The notes beneath the pieces are model-generated. The model was given only the letters and a program-made list of their open reading frames with translations, did not search any database and had not been told where the DNA came from. From assembly GCA_020205615.1 (NCBI GenBank), contig CM035167.1:137716568-137780567 (forward strand): a stretch of 64,000 bases of DNA, written 5' to 3'. The position numbers and the translations under genes are program-made. Shown here in pieces: positions 54,134 to 64,000 of this stretch. This stretch comes from Panax quinquefolius (taxonomy: Eukaryota > Streptophyta > Magnoliopsida > Apiales > Araliaceae). The number at the start of each line of letters is the position of its first letter. Position 1 is the first letter of the stretch.

Positions 54134-55732
54134 TTAAGGGTTAAAACGAATTAATAGCTATTATTTAAAGAAGGTTTCATGATTTGTTTGTGTGGTAGAT
54201 CGAGTTTGGTGTTTTGAATTAATTAAGTCTGAGTCTTTAAGGTCATCTTTCCGTTTGCAAATTTGACATGGCTAGAAGGAGTAGTAAAGTGTTTAGTGGA
54301 CTACTTGTACTTGATTTTCTTTGGAGAGTATGTACTAAGATTTTCTTGGAAGATCGTCAATTATTATTTCTAGTTTTAATATTTCAAATATATATATGAG
54401 TTTGCATTGTTCAATGTCATCTCCATCCCATGTTTTTATTCTTTTGGTTTAAGAAAGTTAAATTTCCTGCCTATACTCAATTTAGTATTTTTTATCATAT
54501 TTAGTTATGGAATTTTTTTATGGCCTATATATAAATATAGATACTTGGGTTTTAGAGAAAAGATATTCAGAAGTATTCTAAGAATCTCATACTTCTCTCT
54601 TTATCTTGTATTATTCAGATATTTATTTAGGGGATTTTTTCTACCTTCTCTGTAGTTTTTTCCCTATTTTGGTTTTCACGTAAAACTTTGTATTATTATC
54701 TTTATTTTTCTGCGTTGATTTATTGTGTTTGCCCTAGTTTGTCATAACATGTTCAGTGAACTTCTTTGGAGAGAATGTACTAAGATTTTCTTGGAAGATC
54801 ATCAATTATTAGTTCTAGTTTTGATATTTCAAATATATGAGTTTGCATTGTTGAATGTTGTTGAAACTTGTGACTTATAACTGAGAAGTTTTTGAAAAAG
54901 GCCAAGTGTGGAGTGAAGCAAAGCGTAGCACTTGCCCATCGGGTGTTGAGCCGAAAGGTTGGGGTGTGGGGGGTGTAGCCCTGATCTAAGTTGAAAAGGG
55001 CATTGAAATAATTTAAATTTATATATAATACTTGAAATAAGTAAAATTTATATATACTTTCTATCAGAAAATCATAATAAAAAGTGAATAAAAAAGAACG
55101 TTACTCTCGTGGACTATTCAAATTGGGAACCACGTAAATTTCTGTATTATTCCTTTACTCCGTGTGTTCTAATTCAAACAAATGCCATCTTCATCCTGAG
55201 TGTCGGTTCTTTTATCTTTTTAAATTAATGATTTGGAGAGGAAGAAGAGATTTTCCAAGATTAAATACCACTTGTGCCGATTTAATTATGCACGTTTGTG
55301 AACAGATTTATGCGGTGTTACAGATATTTTTCCACCATCATTTCAAAGACAATTCAAGCTTCTTTATCTTTTTTCTTTTTTAAATGCCTAAAAATGAAAT
55401 GGTCATTTTGGACAAATCAGTTAAATATTAGAAGAATTTCATTATATTCTGCTGTACATTTCAATTTGCTCAGCTAAATAATGGACATCCAACGCTACCT
55501 GACACTGAGTTAGTTTTAATACGAACAGAAATAATAAAAATGGATGGAAAAACTTCAATTTTAAATGAAAACTCAAGTTTTCTATCAGTTTCTCTCATTT
55601 GTGAGTTTTTATTAGTGAGAAATAAAAGAAAAATACAGAAAACTTGGTCACTTTTTTAAACAGTTCTTTTCCCAAAAAATAGAAATATTTGAACCAAAAA
55701 GCCTTACTTGAGTGAATACTTTAATCCTTATA
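54134..55732. other. 3' flank with direct repeat and LTR-like insert
   Basis: A direct repeat of about 97 bp (54319-54416 and 54764-54858, sharing TGTACTAAGATTTTCTTGGA) flanks about 345 bp. That insert resembles a copia LTR U5 (TTTTGGTTTTCACGTAAAAC near 54670). A G-rich patch at 54895-54995 stands out from its AT-rich surroundings. No gene was seen in 54900-55732. Confidence 0.45.
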
Positions 55733-56155
55733 TTAGAGCAACTCCAAAGAGTAAATTTCGCTTTCGATTCAATAGACTATATTTAGTCTAGGGCCGAAAT
55801 CGCTCCTCAAAGAATGGAGTAAATTTAGTCCGCCCTTTTTCCTAAGCAAGCCAAACCGACTAATCTCACAACCAAATCTGATGGACTATAATTTATATTA
55901 TATTTAAATAGAAGGCTCAATTGATAGGAGAAGAAGGGAGGTTGAAGAGGTTGAAGATGAAGAGATGAGATGATGAAGGAGACGAAGAGTATGCTAACGG
56001 ATAGATCTCGAGAAGTTCGAAATCAGTAATAAAAAAAAATATCGAAATCGGTAATAAAATGAAATCAACGGATAGAAAATGAAAGTCTATAAATATGTAC
56101 CATTATTCAACACATTTTACAATTTCTCAATCAATTAGTTCAACATTTAGCAATT

Positions 56156-57280
56156 GTAAGTATTTTGTTAATTATTGTATTTTTATTATATTTAATTTTA
56201 GTTTTTATTGATAATATCTCTTTAAATTTTTTTAGATGGAAAATCATAGTCCTCCGATGTATTATTCTTCATTATTATCTGAAAGTTTCTCACTTGATGA
56301 TCCAAATTTGTTGGATGAATTTTCAATTCAAACTGATGTACCAATTCAGACTCCTGAAAATGAGTCCAATAAAAGAACAGGGCGAAAGAGAAATTACACT
56401 ATTGATGAAGATACCCTTCTTGTTTCCGCATGGCTTAATGTAAGCATGGATCCAATTCAAGGAAACGATCAAAAACATGGAAGATATTGGGAAAGAGTTC
56501 ACGAATACTTTCACGAATACAAGAATTTTGAGTCTGAATGCAATTCTACTGCATTGGCGAAACGTTGGTCAACAATTCAACTCGCGGTGAACAAATTTTG
56601 TGGATATTATGCTTCAATTGAAAGAATGCAACAAAGCGGTGTAGGCGAACAAGATAAGGTATTTCAATTTTTTTCATGTAAAATTTCATTAAGTTTTATT
56701 CTTATATTTTATATTTAATACTTTGTAAATAATTTTTCAATAGATATGTCAAGCATTAGAGATGTTCAAAAATATGCAAAATCAACCATTTGGATTTATG
56801 CATTGTTAGAGAATATTAAAGGATGCACCGAAATGGAGAACAGATAATAGTGGAAAAAAACAGAAAAGTAATAGAAAGTCAAGTCCAGCAGCATCTTCTC
56901 CATCAACTGCAGAAGAAGTCAATTTGGGTGAAGACGATGGTATTGAAGATACAATCTCTGCAAGATTAGAGAGGCCAATGGGAAGAAAGGCTTCGAAAAC
57001 ATTATTTAAAAAGGGCAAAGGAATCGGTGATACTAGTACACCTATGGAGTTGAGGTTTGAGAAGTTCGAGCATCAGATGAAATTGAACCAACAAAAAGAG
57101 ACAAGAGAACATGGATGTAATATATTTTCAAAGGCAAGAGAAGTTGAATATACCGAAAGCACAAGAGGATGAAAGGATCATGATGATTGACATCGCTAAC
57201 ACGGAGCCCAAGTAGTTTGAATATTACAAACAACGCAAGAAAGAAATCATGAAAAGAGTTACATCTAGTAGTTGACTTGC
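56156..57280 (+). pseudogene. PIF/Harbinger ORF1 (Myb/trihelix-like, NAM-associated) pseudogene
   Basis: DNA-binding partner protein of the transposase. A 5'UTR intron (56156-56235) ends right before the ATG at 56236; TATAAATA-like TCTATAAATATG is at about 56093. Exon 1 (56236-56658, 141 codons) has the trihelix-like core: RNYTIDEDTLLVSAWLNVSM, then RYWERVHEYFHEYK and ALAKRWSTIQLAVNKFCGYY. Exon 2 starts at 56744 in phase 0 but meets an in-frame TAG at 56807-56809, where Trp is expected (MHC-stop-RILKDAPKW). The rest reads on as PMGRKASK and a Lys/Glu-rich tail, then shifts frame near 57110-57170 (alternative frame: KAQEDERIMMIDIANTEPK). In many plant annotations such ORFs are mis-named as transferases. 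Confidence 0.85.
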
Positions 57281-57405
57281 TTATTATTAGAGAATCATAA
57301 TTTGCTTATTATTGTAGTAGAATGTAATGGATTAGTCTCCGCCATGTAGTGTCCACAAGTGTTGAATAATATCTTCTTGCAGTTTAGAATGAACTTGTTT
57401 ATCCC

Positions 57406-58626
57406 TTATGCGATGATTTGCTTCAATGAATTCAAGTATTGTGGGGTACGCTCATGAGACACTTCTACAGTTGGAATCTCTTCATGTGTATCGTAGGTTG
57501 TTAGTTCTTGATTTTCATCTCGTTCATCTTCAACGATCATATTATGTAATATTATGCATGCAGTCATAATTTCTTTTAGTGTTGTTTGATCCCAAAATCG
57601 TGCAGGACCACAAACTATCGCAAAACGTGCTTGCGGTACCCTAAATGTTCGTTCAACATCCTTTCTAAGTGCCTCTTGAGTCTTAGCAAATAGTTTTCTT
57701 TTATTTCCCCGAGGTGCCGAAATGGTTTTAACAAATGTTGCCCATGGGGGATATATACCATCAACAAGGTAATATCCCATCGTGTACTCATTTCCATTAA
57801 TTGAGTAGTTCACTGGTGGAGCACGACCTTCAGTAAGATCAGAGAAGATAGATGATCTCTCCAAAACGTTAATATCATTATGAGAGCCTGGTAATCCAAA
57901 AAATGCATGCCATATCCAAAGATCGTATGAAGCCACCGCTTCTAAAATAATTGTTGGCTCATGCACATGTCCAGAATACATACCATGCCACCAACCGGAC
58001 AATTCTTCCATTTCCAATGCATGCAGTCGATGCTCCCCAACATCCCAGGAAAACCACGCTCTTCAGCTTTTGATAGCAATCTAACGATATCATTACTATT
58101 AGGGGATCTCAGATATTCATCACCAAAAATTGAAATGACTGCTTTTACAAACCTTTTAAGACTCAATATAGCCGTGCTTTCACCGATCCGCACATAATCA
58201 TCAACGAAATCCGCTGAAACACTATAGGCAAGCATCCGCATTGAGGCAGTTATCTTTTGTAGAGAAGATAAACCGAGATGTCCTACAGCATTCATTTTTT
58301 GGACGAAGTATGAATCATACGCCTAACCGCTTCTTTGAATTTGGAGGAAAAGCTACACGCATTCTAAACCTTCTCCAAAATAGATACGGGGGGTATGTAG
58401 GATGTTCTGCAAAATAATCACGAAAAAGTCGATTATGACCTTCATGTCTACCACGATCAATGGTAATACGACCTTGCACAGAACCACGATGACGTGATGT
58501 ATGCCTATTGACATTTTGTTGTTCTTCTTCAATAGCCGCCATGCCTAAAAATTGTCCATATGCTTCTTCATCTTCTTCTTCATCCATGTGCAACATATTT
58601 ATAGATGGTTCGAATTGACGAGACAT
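57406..58626 (-). pseudogene. PIF/Harbinger DDE transposase pseudogene
   Basis: DDE superfamily nuclease that cuts and integrates the element. It starts at the ATG at 58626 (MSRQFEPSINMLHMDEEEDE), followed by a basic region (TSRHRGSVQGRITIDRGRH). A frameshift near 58300 leads to a second segment (YFVQKMNAVGHLGLSSLQK; GFPGMLGSIDCMHWKWKNCP, containing the first catalytic Asp). Another near 57995 leads to a third (GMYSGHVHEPTIILEAVASY; GSHNDINVLERSSIF with the second Asp; DVERTFRVPQARFAIV with the catalytic Glu; then MTACIILHNMIVED). The DDE residues remain but two frameshifts disable it. Stop at 57406. It lies tail to tail with ORF1. Confidence 0.9.
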
Positions 58627-58724
58627 ATTTAAAATAACTTATTTGACTGGAAGAATGAAGTTAAGATGAGTGAATATGAGAGACTAGATGTGACTTATAT
58701 TTATAGATGCTATTTGTTTATTAA

Positions 58725-58794
58725 AATATAGCCGTTATAATATGGCCGTTGGAATATGACCGTTAGAATATGGTCGTTGGATTATGTCCGTTGG
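58725..58794. repeat. Five 14-bp tandem repeats in PIF subterminal region
   Basis: Five units of AATATGGCCGTTGG with one to three changes each, in perfect 14-bp register, between the transposase start and the right end of the PIF element. Confidence 0.9.
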
Positions 58795-58961
58795 AGTTTT
58801 TTTGAATTCATTGATTATTTTAATCTTTTTATATTATAGTCCACGAGATAGTCCACATGATAGTCTATCTGCTGGAAAGAGTGAAGACTAAAGGACATTT
58901 ACTGATGTCAAATGGACTAAATATAGTCCAGCAGATAGTCCATCTGCTGGAGATGCTCTTA

Positions 58962-59202
58962 TCCCCTATTTACAAATTCAACAAGATTTATAAAACTATA
59001 AACTTATAAAAATTACATTCTTCTTTCTTTTCTCTTCTAAATTCACAAACAACACAAAGGAAAATCATTCTATTCTTTTACATTTCTATCCAAAATCACA
59101 AACAGTTTTATTACTGAAGCAACCAGACGGGTAGAATTACACAAGAGTTGCCCCTTTAAGACTTTCTTGCAAGCCAAACTAGGCTTCCAATAGTGTTTGA
59201 GT
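58962..59202. other. Short spacer
   Basis: AT-rich sequence between the PIF element and the copia LTR. Nothing recognised. Confidence 0.6.
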
Positions 59203-59206
59203 TGTT

Positions 59207-59244
<38 letters not shown>

Positions 59245-59700
59245 GAATGAAATAAAATCAATAGGTGTGATCTTTGGTTCATACCTTTTCAAAGAGATGC
59301 ATCTTTTCAAAAGGATGTAACCTTTCAAAAGGGTGTAACCTTTCAAAAGAATGTATCTTTTCAAATGGATATAACCTTTCAAAAGAATGTATATCTTCAA
59401 AGGGGTATTTGGAAACCTATAAATAAGTTCCAAATCTACCCAAAATAATAACTTCAACTTCAACTTCAACGATTCATTCTTCATATAAAAGTCATATATA
59501 GTATTCATATAAAAGTCATAGAGAGTATTCAGAATTTTGTTGGTTCGTGGAACTCTTCCATTGAAGTGCTTCTTGTAAGAGTTGAAGACTATTTTATCTT
59601 GGGAAGTAGACGTCCATTATTCCATCCGTAAGCACCGATAGCGGGAACGAAATCTGTTTTAAGGAGAGACTGTCCAACAGTTGATTTGGTTTTAAAAGTT
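59203..59700 (+). mobile_element. Ty1/copia 5' LTR (plus strand)
   Basis: Begins TGTTGGATATATATAT and matches the 3' LTR at 63555 over at least 440 bp. It contains a (TA)n tract, a tandem repeat of 17-19 bp (59281-59400, core AACCTTTCAAAAGGATGT), a TATA-like CCTATAAATAAG (about 59415) and a conserved block CGTCCATTATTCCATCCGTA. The exact LTR end lies between about 59640 and 59800; no clear primer-binding site was recognised. Confidence 0.75.
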
Positions 59701-60698
59701 TTGTCAATTACATCTTGTAAGTCATTATTTTAATTGTTTATTTTCTAATTCTGTTTATATAATTAGTATATATAATAATACTAAGATATAACAATCTTAA
59801 AGCAGATTTATGTATTATTTCCTGAGTACTTATAATATACTAATATATAAATAATATATACTATACTAATATATATTAACGTGAGAGAGGGATAGGGACA
59901 AAAGTTGAATAGAAGTAATTTATCACTGCTTAATTAAAAAGCTTTCATAGGACCAACCCCTTGATCTCAATCTTGGTTTCAAATTTACAAAGACAAGTTT
60001 GACCAAACCCCAACTCAACTTAAAAATAAGATAAAATATATCAACCGAATGAAAAATAATAAGATTTGCATTGGTCGACAAAAGATAATAAGATTAGCTT
60101 TTAAGTACAACCTCTAGGACGCGAGAGGACATAATCCAGAGAGAACTCTTGCTCCATACGTTTATCATATTTGCATCTGTTAGCACTCCACTCCAATATT
60201 AGAATAGGGTCTCTAGAAGTTTCGGAGAAGAGTTACTGGAAATATATCAATTTTTTTTTTCGGTAGGAATTTGGGTGCTCTGTTTTGATTGATTGATTGG
60301 TTTACTGTTTATCAACTTAACTTTTTTAATCACTTTGGCTAATTACTAAGAATGATTTAATTTATCGCCATGTAATTCATGTGTGTAGATCATGATTTAT
60401 TGGTATTAGAATATGAACATTCTTAGTGGTGCCAATTTTGCCAAGAGTTGGGGTTTCTCTTATAAATGTTCATGAAACCAGGATGAAGCACAAGGCAATA
60501 ATAGTGCTCAACTAGATCATATGTATGGTAATTCTGATTTTAATATAAGAATACTTAATTGGTTTAAGCTAAGGCCACCACTGTAAGCATGATAATATTG
60601 GTATGCTTGTGATATTGTTGATATTTATGTTTATTGTGAGAGAATTATTGTAACATCATATATATATTATTGAAATTGGTAAGAATTGTTGATGATTT

Positions 60699-60737
<39 letters not shown>

Positions 60738-60760
60738 TACAAAGATGGGCAATGCGAAAT
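59701..60760. other. Copia internal spacer or foreign sequence
   Basis: No gag, protease or integrase frames can be seen, so most of the internal region is deleted. 60678-60735 contains a small palindrome (TATATTATTGAAAT with ATTTCAATAATATA) running into (TA)n. Otherwise AT-rich and unassigned. Confidence 0.5.
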
Positions 60761-61244
60761 GATGTATGCGGCAAGTGTATTTGATTGTTTTTTTTTATCC
60801 AACCGACACTCTTGCTTGTTGGAAGAAAGCTACATCCTTTGGTTAATTAACGTGACCTTTTGGAGTCCGACACAACTTTTGTTAGATAAGATTCACTATG
60901 AAATCTGAATTTATTGCTTTAGATTAAGCAGATAAAAAAAAACAAAATGGTTTCGTAATTTTTTGGAAGATATGTCAATTTGGCCTAAACCAGTGCCACC
61001 AATCATTATTCATTGTGATAGTCAATCAACGATTGGTAGGGCACAAAATAGTAATTATAACGGTAAGTCTAAACATATACGTCGACGACATGAAACTGTT
61101 AAACAATTACTCTCAAATGGTATAATATCTATTGACTATGTGAAGTCAAAGGATAATATTATGGATCCACTAACGAAAGGTATACACGGAGAGCAAGTGA
61201 GAAGTTCATCAAGGGGAATGAGTTTAAAGCCTATAAAATCCTAA
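60761..61244 (+). pseudogene. Ty1/copia RNase H remnant
   Basis: Upstream patches in other frames (60820-60960) match the copia RNase H start. The readable block is at 60963-61244: PPIIIHCDSQSTIGRAQN, KSKHIRRRHETVKQLL, ISIDYVKSKDNIMDPLTKGI and SSSRGMSLKP. This is the C-terminal end of copia pol; RT and integrase are absent. It is in the right order and orientation with the LTRs at 59203 and 63555. Confidence 0.88.
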
Positions 61245-61815
61245 AGAGTCGCCATAATGGAAACCCAACCTAAATGATTGGAGATCCCAAGAAATAGGTT
61301 CAAAGGGACAACCTAATTATGTGTGATCTAGTAAGCACTGAGAAGATAAATACTTCTTCCCATTTCTATGATGATACAGTGCATAAACTGTTGAGTGAAA
61401 CAGGATAAACTTTGTTTTTAATAATTTCTATAGCTTGAATATAAAAAGGTCAAGTGGGGTATTAGCAGGATACTCTTTATAGAAATTACCTATGTGAGTG
61501 AGAAGGAGGGCCACTTCTATGAGAATGACGAAGGCTAAATTCTCTAGCACACTCATGAATTCAGGAGGTGTCCAAGGACAAAATGGACACAATAATGAGA
61601 ACCAATAAAATAAATTGAAAAATACTGTGTGAATTCTATTATCTCGGTTTACACTAAAAGGTTGAACAGTTCAAGACATCACGTTCACTGGTTGGCCAGT
61701 AAATCCGATAGTCTTTCACTAGGAAAGGTTCAAGGCCACAAGCTACCTTCACCAATTCAGTATTTTTTGTTAACTGATACTCTCTCTAAGTGTGTCTGCA
61801 TATTCAATTCATTTG
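61245..61815 (+). other. Copia 3' untranslated region
   Basis: Non-coding sequence between RNase H and the 3' LTR, cut at 61815 by the Mutator-like element and resuming at 63511 towards the polypurine tract ATATGGGGGAT (63544-63554). An overlapping open frame at 61629-61910 crosses the insertion point and is not a gene. Confidence 0.65.
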
Positions 61816-62011
61816 GGGCAAAGGTGCAAAAAACCAATGTTTTACATCGCCACAGCGCGGACTTTCTGAATGTCGTGGACAATTTTTCTTGGCGTGACAA
61901 CATTTCTTGACATGTGCAAAACATAAAATTACATTTACATCATTTAATCAAAATACTTAAATTAATGAAAAACAAAAAATACTAAAATAAAAAATAAAAA
62001 AAGCGTAACAT

Positions 62012-62210
62012 AATAAGACCCCAAAATTTTTTAAATAAAAGGAATTTCCTTTATTTATTTTTTGAAATTCATTTGATTAATGTGGATAGTTAAGGGTTAA
62101 ATCATGAAATATTTCCAAAATAATGAAAGTTATAAAATATTCATTAAATGAGAAAAGCGACAAATATAAGTTGGTTAAAAATATACGATCGTCAAGTAGT
62201 CTGATTCGAA
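62012..62210 (+). mobile_element. Gypsy family A LTR fragment inside Mutator-like element
   Basis: AATAAGACCCCAAAATTTTT, GGAATTTCCTTTATTTATT and GATTAATGTGGATAGTTAAG match 2066-2165. After a deletion of about 110 bp, GAGAAAAGCGACAAA matches about 2320-2335. It is the first few hundred bases of an LTR only. Confidence 0.7.
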
Positions 62211-62479
62211 CCAAACTAATTTTCACGCGATAATCGCTTCGATTAAGTCAAAAGTTCACATGCGAATTCCATCTCATTTCGCACTGCGATTTAATTAAAA
62301 AACTCGTGTTTACGGATGTCCTTGCCTTCCGTCAAGAAATCGCATAACGAAAAATTTTTTTCCACAACATTTAACACATTTACTTGGATGCCAATTTTCA
62401 CGAATTAATGACAACATTTACATAAAATAAAAATTACATTTACACAAAATAATCAAAATACTTAAAAATACTAAAATAA

Positions 62480-63240
62480 TAAAAAAAAAAAAGCATAATA
62501 ACATATTTTTTAATATTTTTTTTAATTTTTTTTTTTTATTTTTTTAAAAAAACTTTTAATAAAATTTTTAAAAAATCTTTATTATTTTTTTAATAAAAAA
62601 AGCATTTTTTAATAAAATAAATTTTTTAAAAATGTAGTTTTTTTAATAAAAATAAAAGCGCATTTTTTAATTTTTTATTATAAAAAATATACAGTTTTTA
62701 AAAATAAAAATAATTATTTATATAAAAAAAGCATACAATTTTATTTTTTAGTTATAAAATTATAAAAAAAAGCTTTTTTTTTTTGTTATAAAATAAATTT
62801 TTTTTAAAAAAAAATGTTTGATATTAGTATAAAATGACACAATAAAGAGTTTCATTTGTCATTTTTTTATTTTACAAGAAAGGTACTCTTTTTATTGATA
62901 TTAGTATAAAAGCACGCAATCAATTAAAATCGACACAAATTTTTTTAAAAAAAATTATTTTATTAAAAAACTATTTTTTTAATTTTTATAACAAAAATAA
63001 AACTTCATTTTTTATTATTATAAATAATTATTTTTATTAAAAAAGCATGTTTTTTTATTTTTATTAAAAAATTATGTATTATTTTTTTTTAAAAAATAAA
63101 AAAGCGTGTTTTTTAAAATTTCTATTTTATTAAAAAACTGCTTTTTTTTATTTTTATTAAAAAAAATAAAAAACGTTTTTTTTTTTAATAAAAAAAAAAA
63201 AATAAAATTTCTAAATATGTTTTGCTTTTTTTATTTTGAA
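62480..63240. repeat. AT homopolymer-rich low-complexity block
   Basis: About 760 bp almost entirely of A and T runs, with scattered AAAAAAGCA and TTTTTTAAT words. No coding capacity. Confidence 0.9.
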
Positions 63241-63554
63241 TTTTAGTATTTTTTTTGTTTCGATTAATTTAAGTATTTTGATTAAATGATGTAAATGTAA
63301 TTTTATGTTCTGCACATGTCAGCAAATGTTGCCACGTCAACAAAAATTGTCCACGTATTAACAGAGTTAGTCTATGTGGCATTTCAAGTATGACAAAGGC
63401 ACGATTGACCTAAATGTGTAATGTTAAGGTACTTTTGGAAAAAAAAATTAGTTTATGGTAGAAGTGGGACATCCGTGTAAACTTCAGGGGTTTTTTTGCA
63501 CCTTTGCCCTATTCATTTGCATTAATTTACCCAAATTTCATTCATATGGGGGAT

Positions 63555-64000
63555 TGTTGGATATATATATATATATATAAATGAATGAAATAAAACCAAT
63601 AGGTGTGACCTTTGGTTCATACCTTTTCAAAAAAATGCATCTTTTCAAAGGGATGTAACCTTTCAAAAAGGTGTAACCTTTCAAAAGGATACAACCTTTC
63701 AAAAGGATATAACCTTTTGAAAGGATGTATATCTTCAAATAGGTATTTGGAAACTTATAAATAGGTTCCCAATCTACCCAAATCAATCACTTCATCTTCA
63801 CCATTAATCCTTCTCAAGTTCTTAAAAATTCATTCATTCTTCATTCATTAAGAGTCATAGAGAGTATACAATATTTTGTTGGTTCGTGGAACTCTTTCAT
63901 TGAAGTGCTTCTTGTGAGAGTTGAAGACCATTTTATCTTGGGAAGTAGACGTCCATTGTTTCATCCGTAAGCACCGATAGCGGGAACGAAATCTACTTTA
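63555..64000 (+). mobile_element. Ty1/copia 3' LTR (cut by window end)
   Basis: Begins TGTTGGATATATAT right after the polypurine tract ATGGGGGAT and matches 59203-59650. Its repeat block at 63620-63735 has the same 17-19 bp unit. It runs off the window. Confidence 0.8.

Larger units (their letters stand above)
55736..58958. mobile_element. PIF/Harbinger transposon (both ends present)
   Basis: 3223 bp flanked by TTA on each side (55733-55735 and 58959-58961). Ends are GAGCAACTCCAAAGAG on the left and GAGCATCTCCAGCAGA (reverse complement) on the right, matching the plant PIF/Harbinger consensus. TTTAGTCxxxxTAGTCC words recur in both subterminal regions. It carries the two standard genes, divergent in function and convergent in direction: a Myb/trihelix-like ORF1 (+) and a DDE transposase (-). 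Both are broken, so the copy is not autonomous. Confidence 0.92.
61816..63510. mobile_element. Mutator-like element with long TIRs and 9-bp duplication
   Basis: Flanked by ATTCATTTG at 61807-61815 and 63511-63519. The outer inverted repeat is GGGCAAAGGTGCAAAAAA. A second inverted block pairs 61874-61988 with 63242-63355 (shared GTGGACAATTTTT and AAATTACATTTACATCATTT). The arms are therefore about 170-270 bp with one unequal gap. The interior has no transposase and is mostly AT homopolymer. It holds a gypsy LTR fragment. It sits inside the 3' untranslated region of the copia element. Confidence 0.8.

Noticed and set aside
59070..59508. Minus-strand ORFs with repeated LLKGYILLK-type residues
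   Set aside because: Products of the LTR tandem repeat and (TA)n; the element is coded on the other strand.

Overview
The window is nuclear DNA of a flowering plant, most likely a eudicot. It has intron-bearing plant genes, plant-type LTR retrotransposons, CACTA, PIF/Harbinger, Mutator-like and Stowaway elements, abundant (TA)n microsatellites and AT-rich spacers. Species cannot be fixed from the sequence. The only host genes I can support are two tandem class III peroxidase genes on the + strand (43.9-46.5 kb and 52.3-54.1 kb). Almost everything else is transposon-derived and decayed.

Layout. (1) 1-4.8 kb: remnant gag-pol of a Ty3/gypsy element (+) and its long 3' LTR (family A). (2) 5.6-21.3 kb: a minus-strand Ty1/copia element of Sirevirus type, with its 3' LTR at 5585-7152, an extra 3' region at about 16.8-19.5 kb and RT/RNase H at 19.6-21.3 kb. 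It is split by a nested minus-strand gypsy element (family B, 7.5-16.8 kb) that still has both LTRs, a primer-binding site, gag and pol. The copia element runs into a 100-N assembly gap at 21304-21403. (3) 21.8-about 37.8 kb: a decayed CACTA element. Its 5' terminus is at 21804 and its TNP2-type transposase is at 32.1-33.9 kb. It is interrupted by family B gypsy sequence (22980-30846, with LTRs in inverted orientation), a hairpin MITE and a solo family A LTR (35648-37694). (4) 37.7-43.8 kb: spacer with a Stowaway MITE, a Mutator-like element with a perfect 9-bp target duplication, and a tRNA-derived SINE. (5) 43.9-54.1 kb: the peroxidase pair, separated by a probable hAT derivative and LTR scraps. 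(6) 55.7-59.0 kb: a PIF/Harbinger element with both ends and a TTA duplication; its Myb-like ORF1 and DDE transposase are both broken. (7) 59.2-64.0 kb: a plus-strand Ty1/copia element (5' LTR, RNase H, 3' LTR cut by the window edge), split by a second Mutator-like element that itself holds a family A LTR fragment.

The peroxidases are close paralogues with the same four-exon structure and intron phases and a shared core promoter, so they arose by a local duplication that carried the promoter. The downstream copy reads cleanly. The upstream copy lacks one base at its second splice acceptor, where a (TA)n microsatellite abuts exon 2, so as assembled it goes out of frame.

No candidate for a wholly new system was found. 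The points most worth a second look are the peroxidase acceptor defect, the two Mutator-like elements with long terminal repeats, the palindromic repeats shared by the Sirevirus LTR and its 3' region, and the copy-number-variable minisatellites inside the gypsy LTRs.
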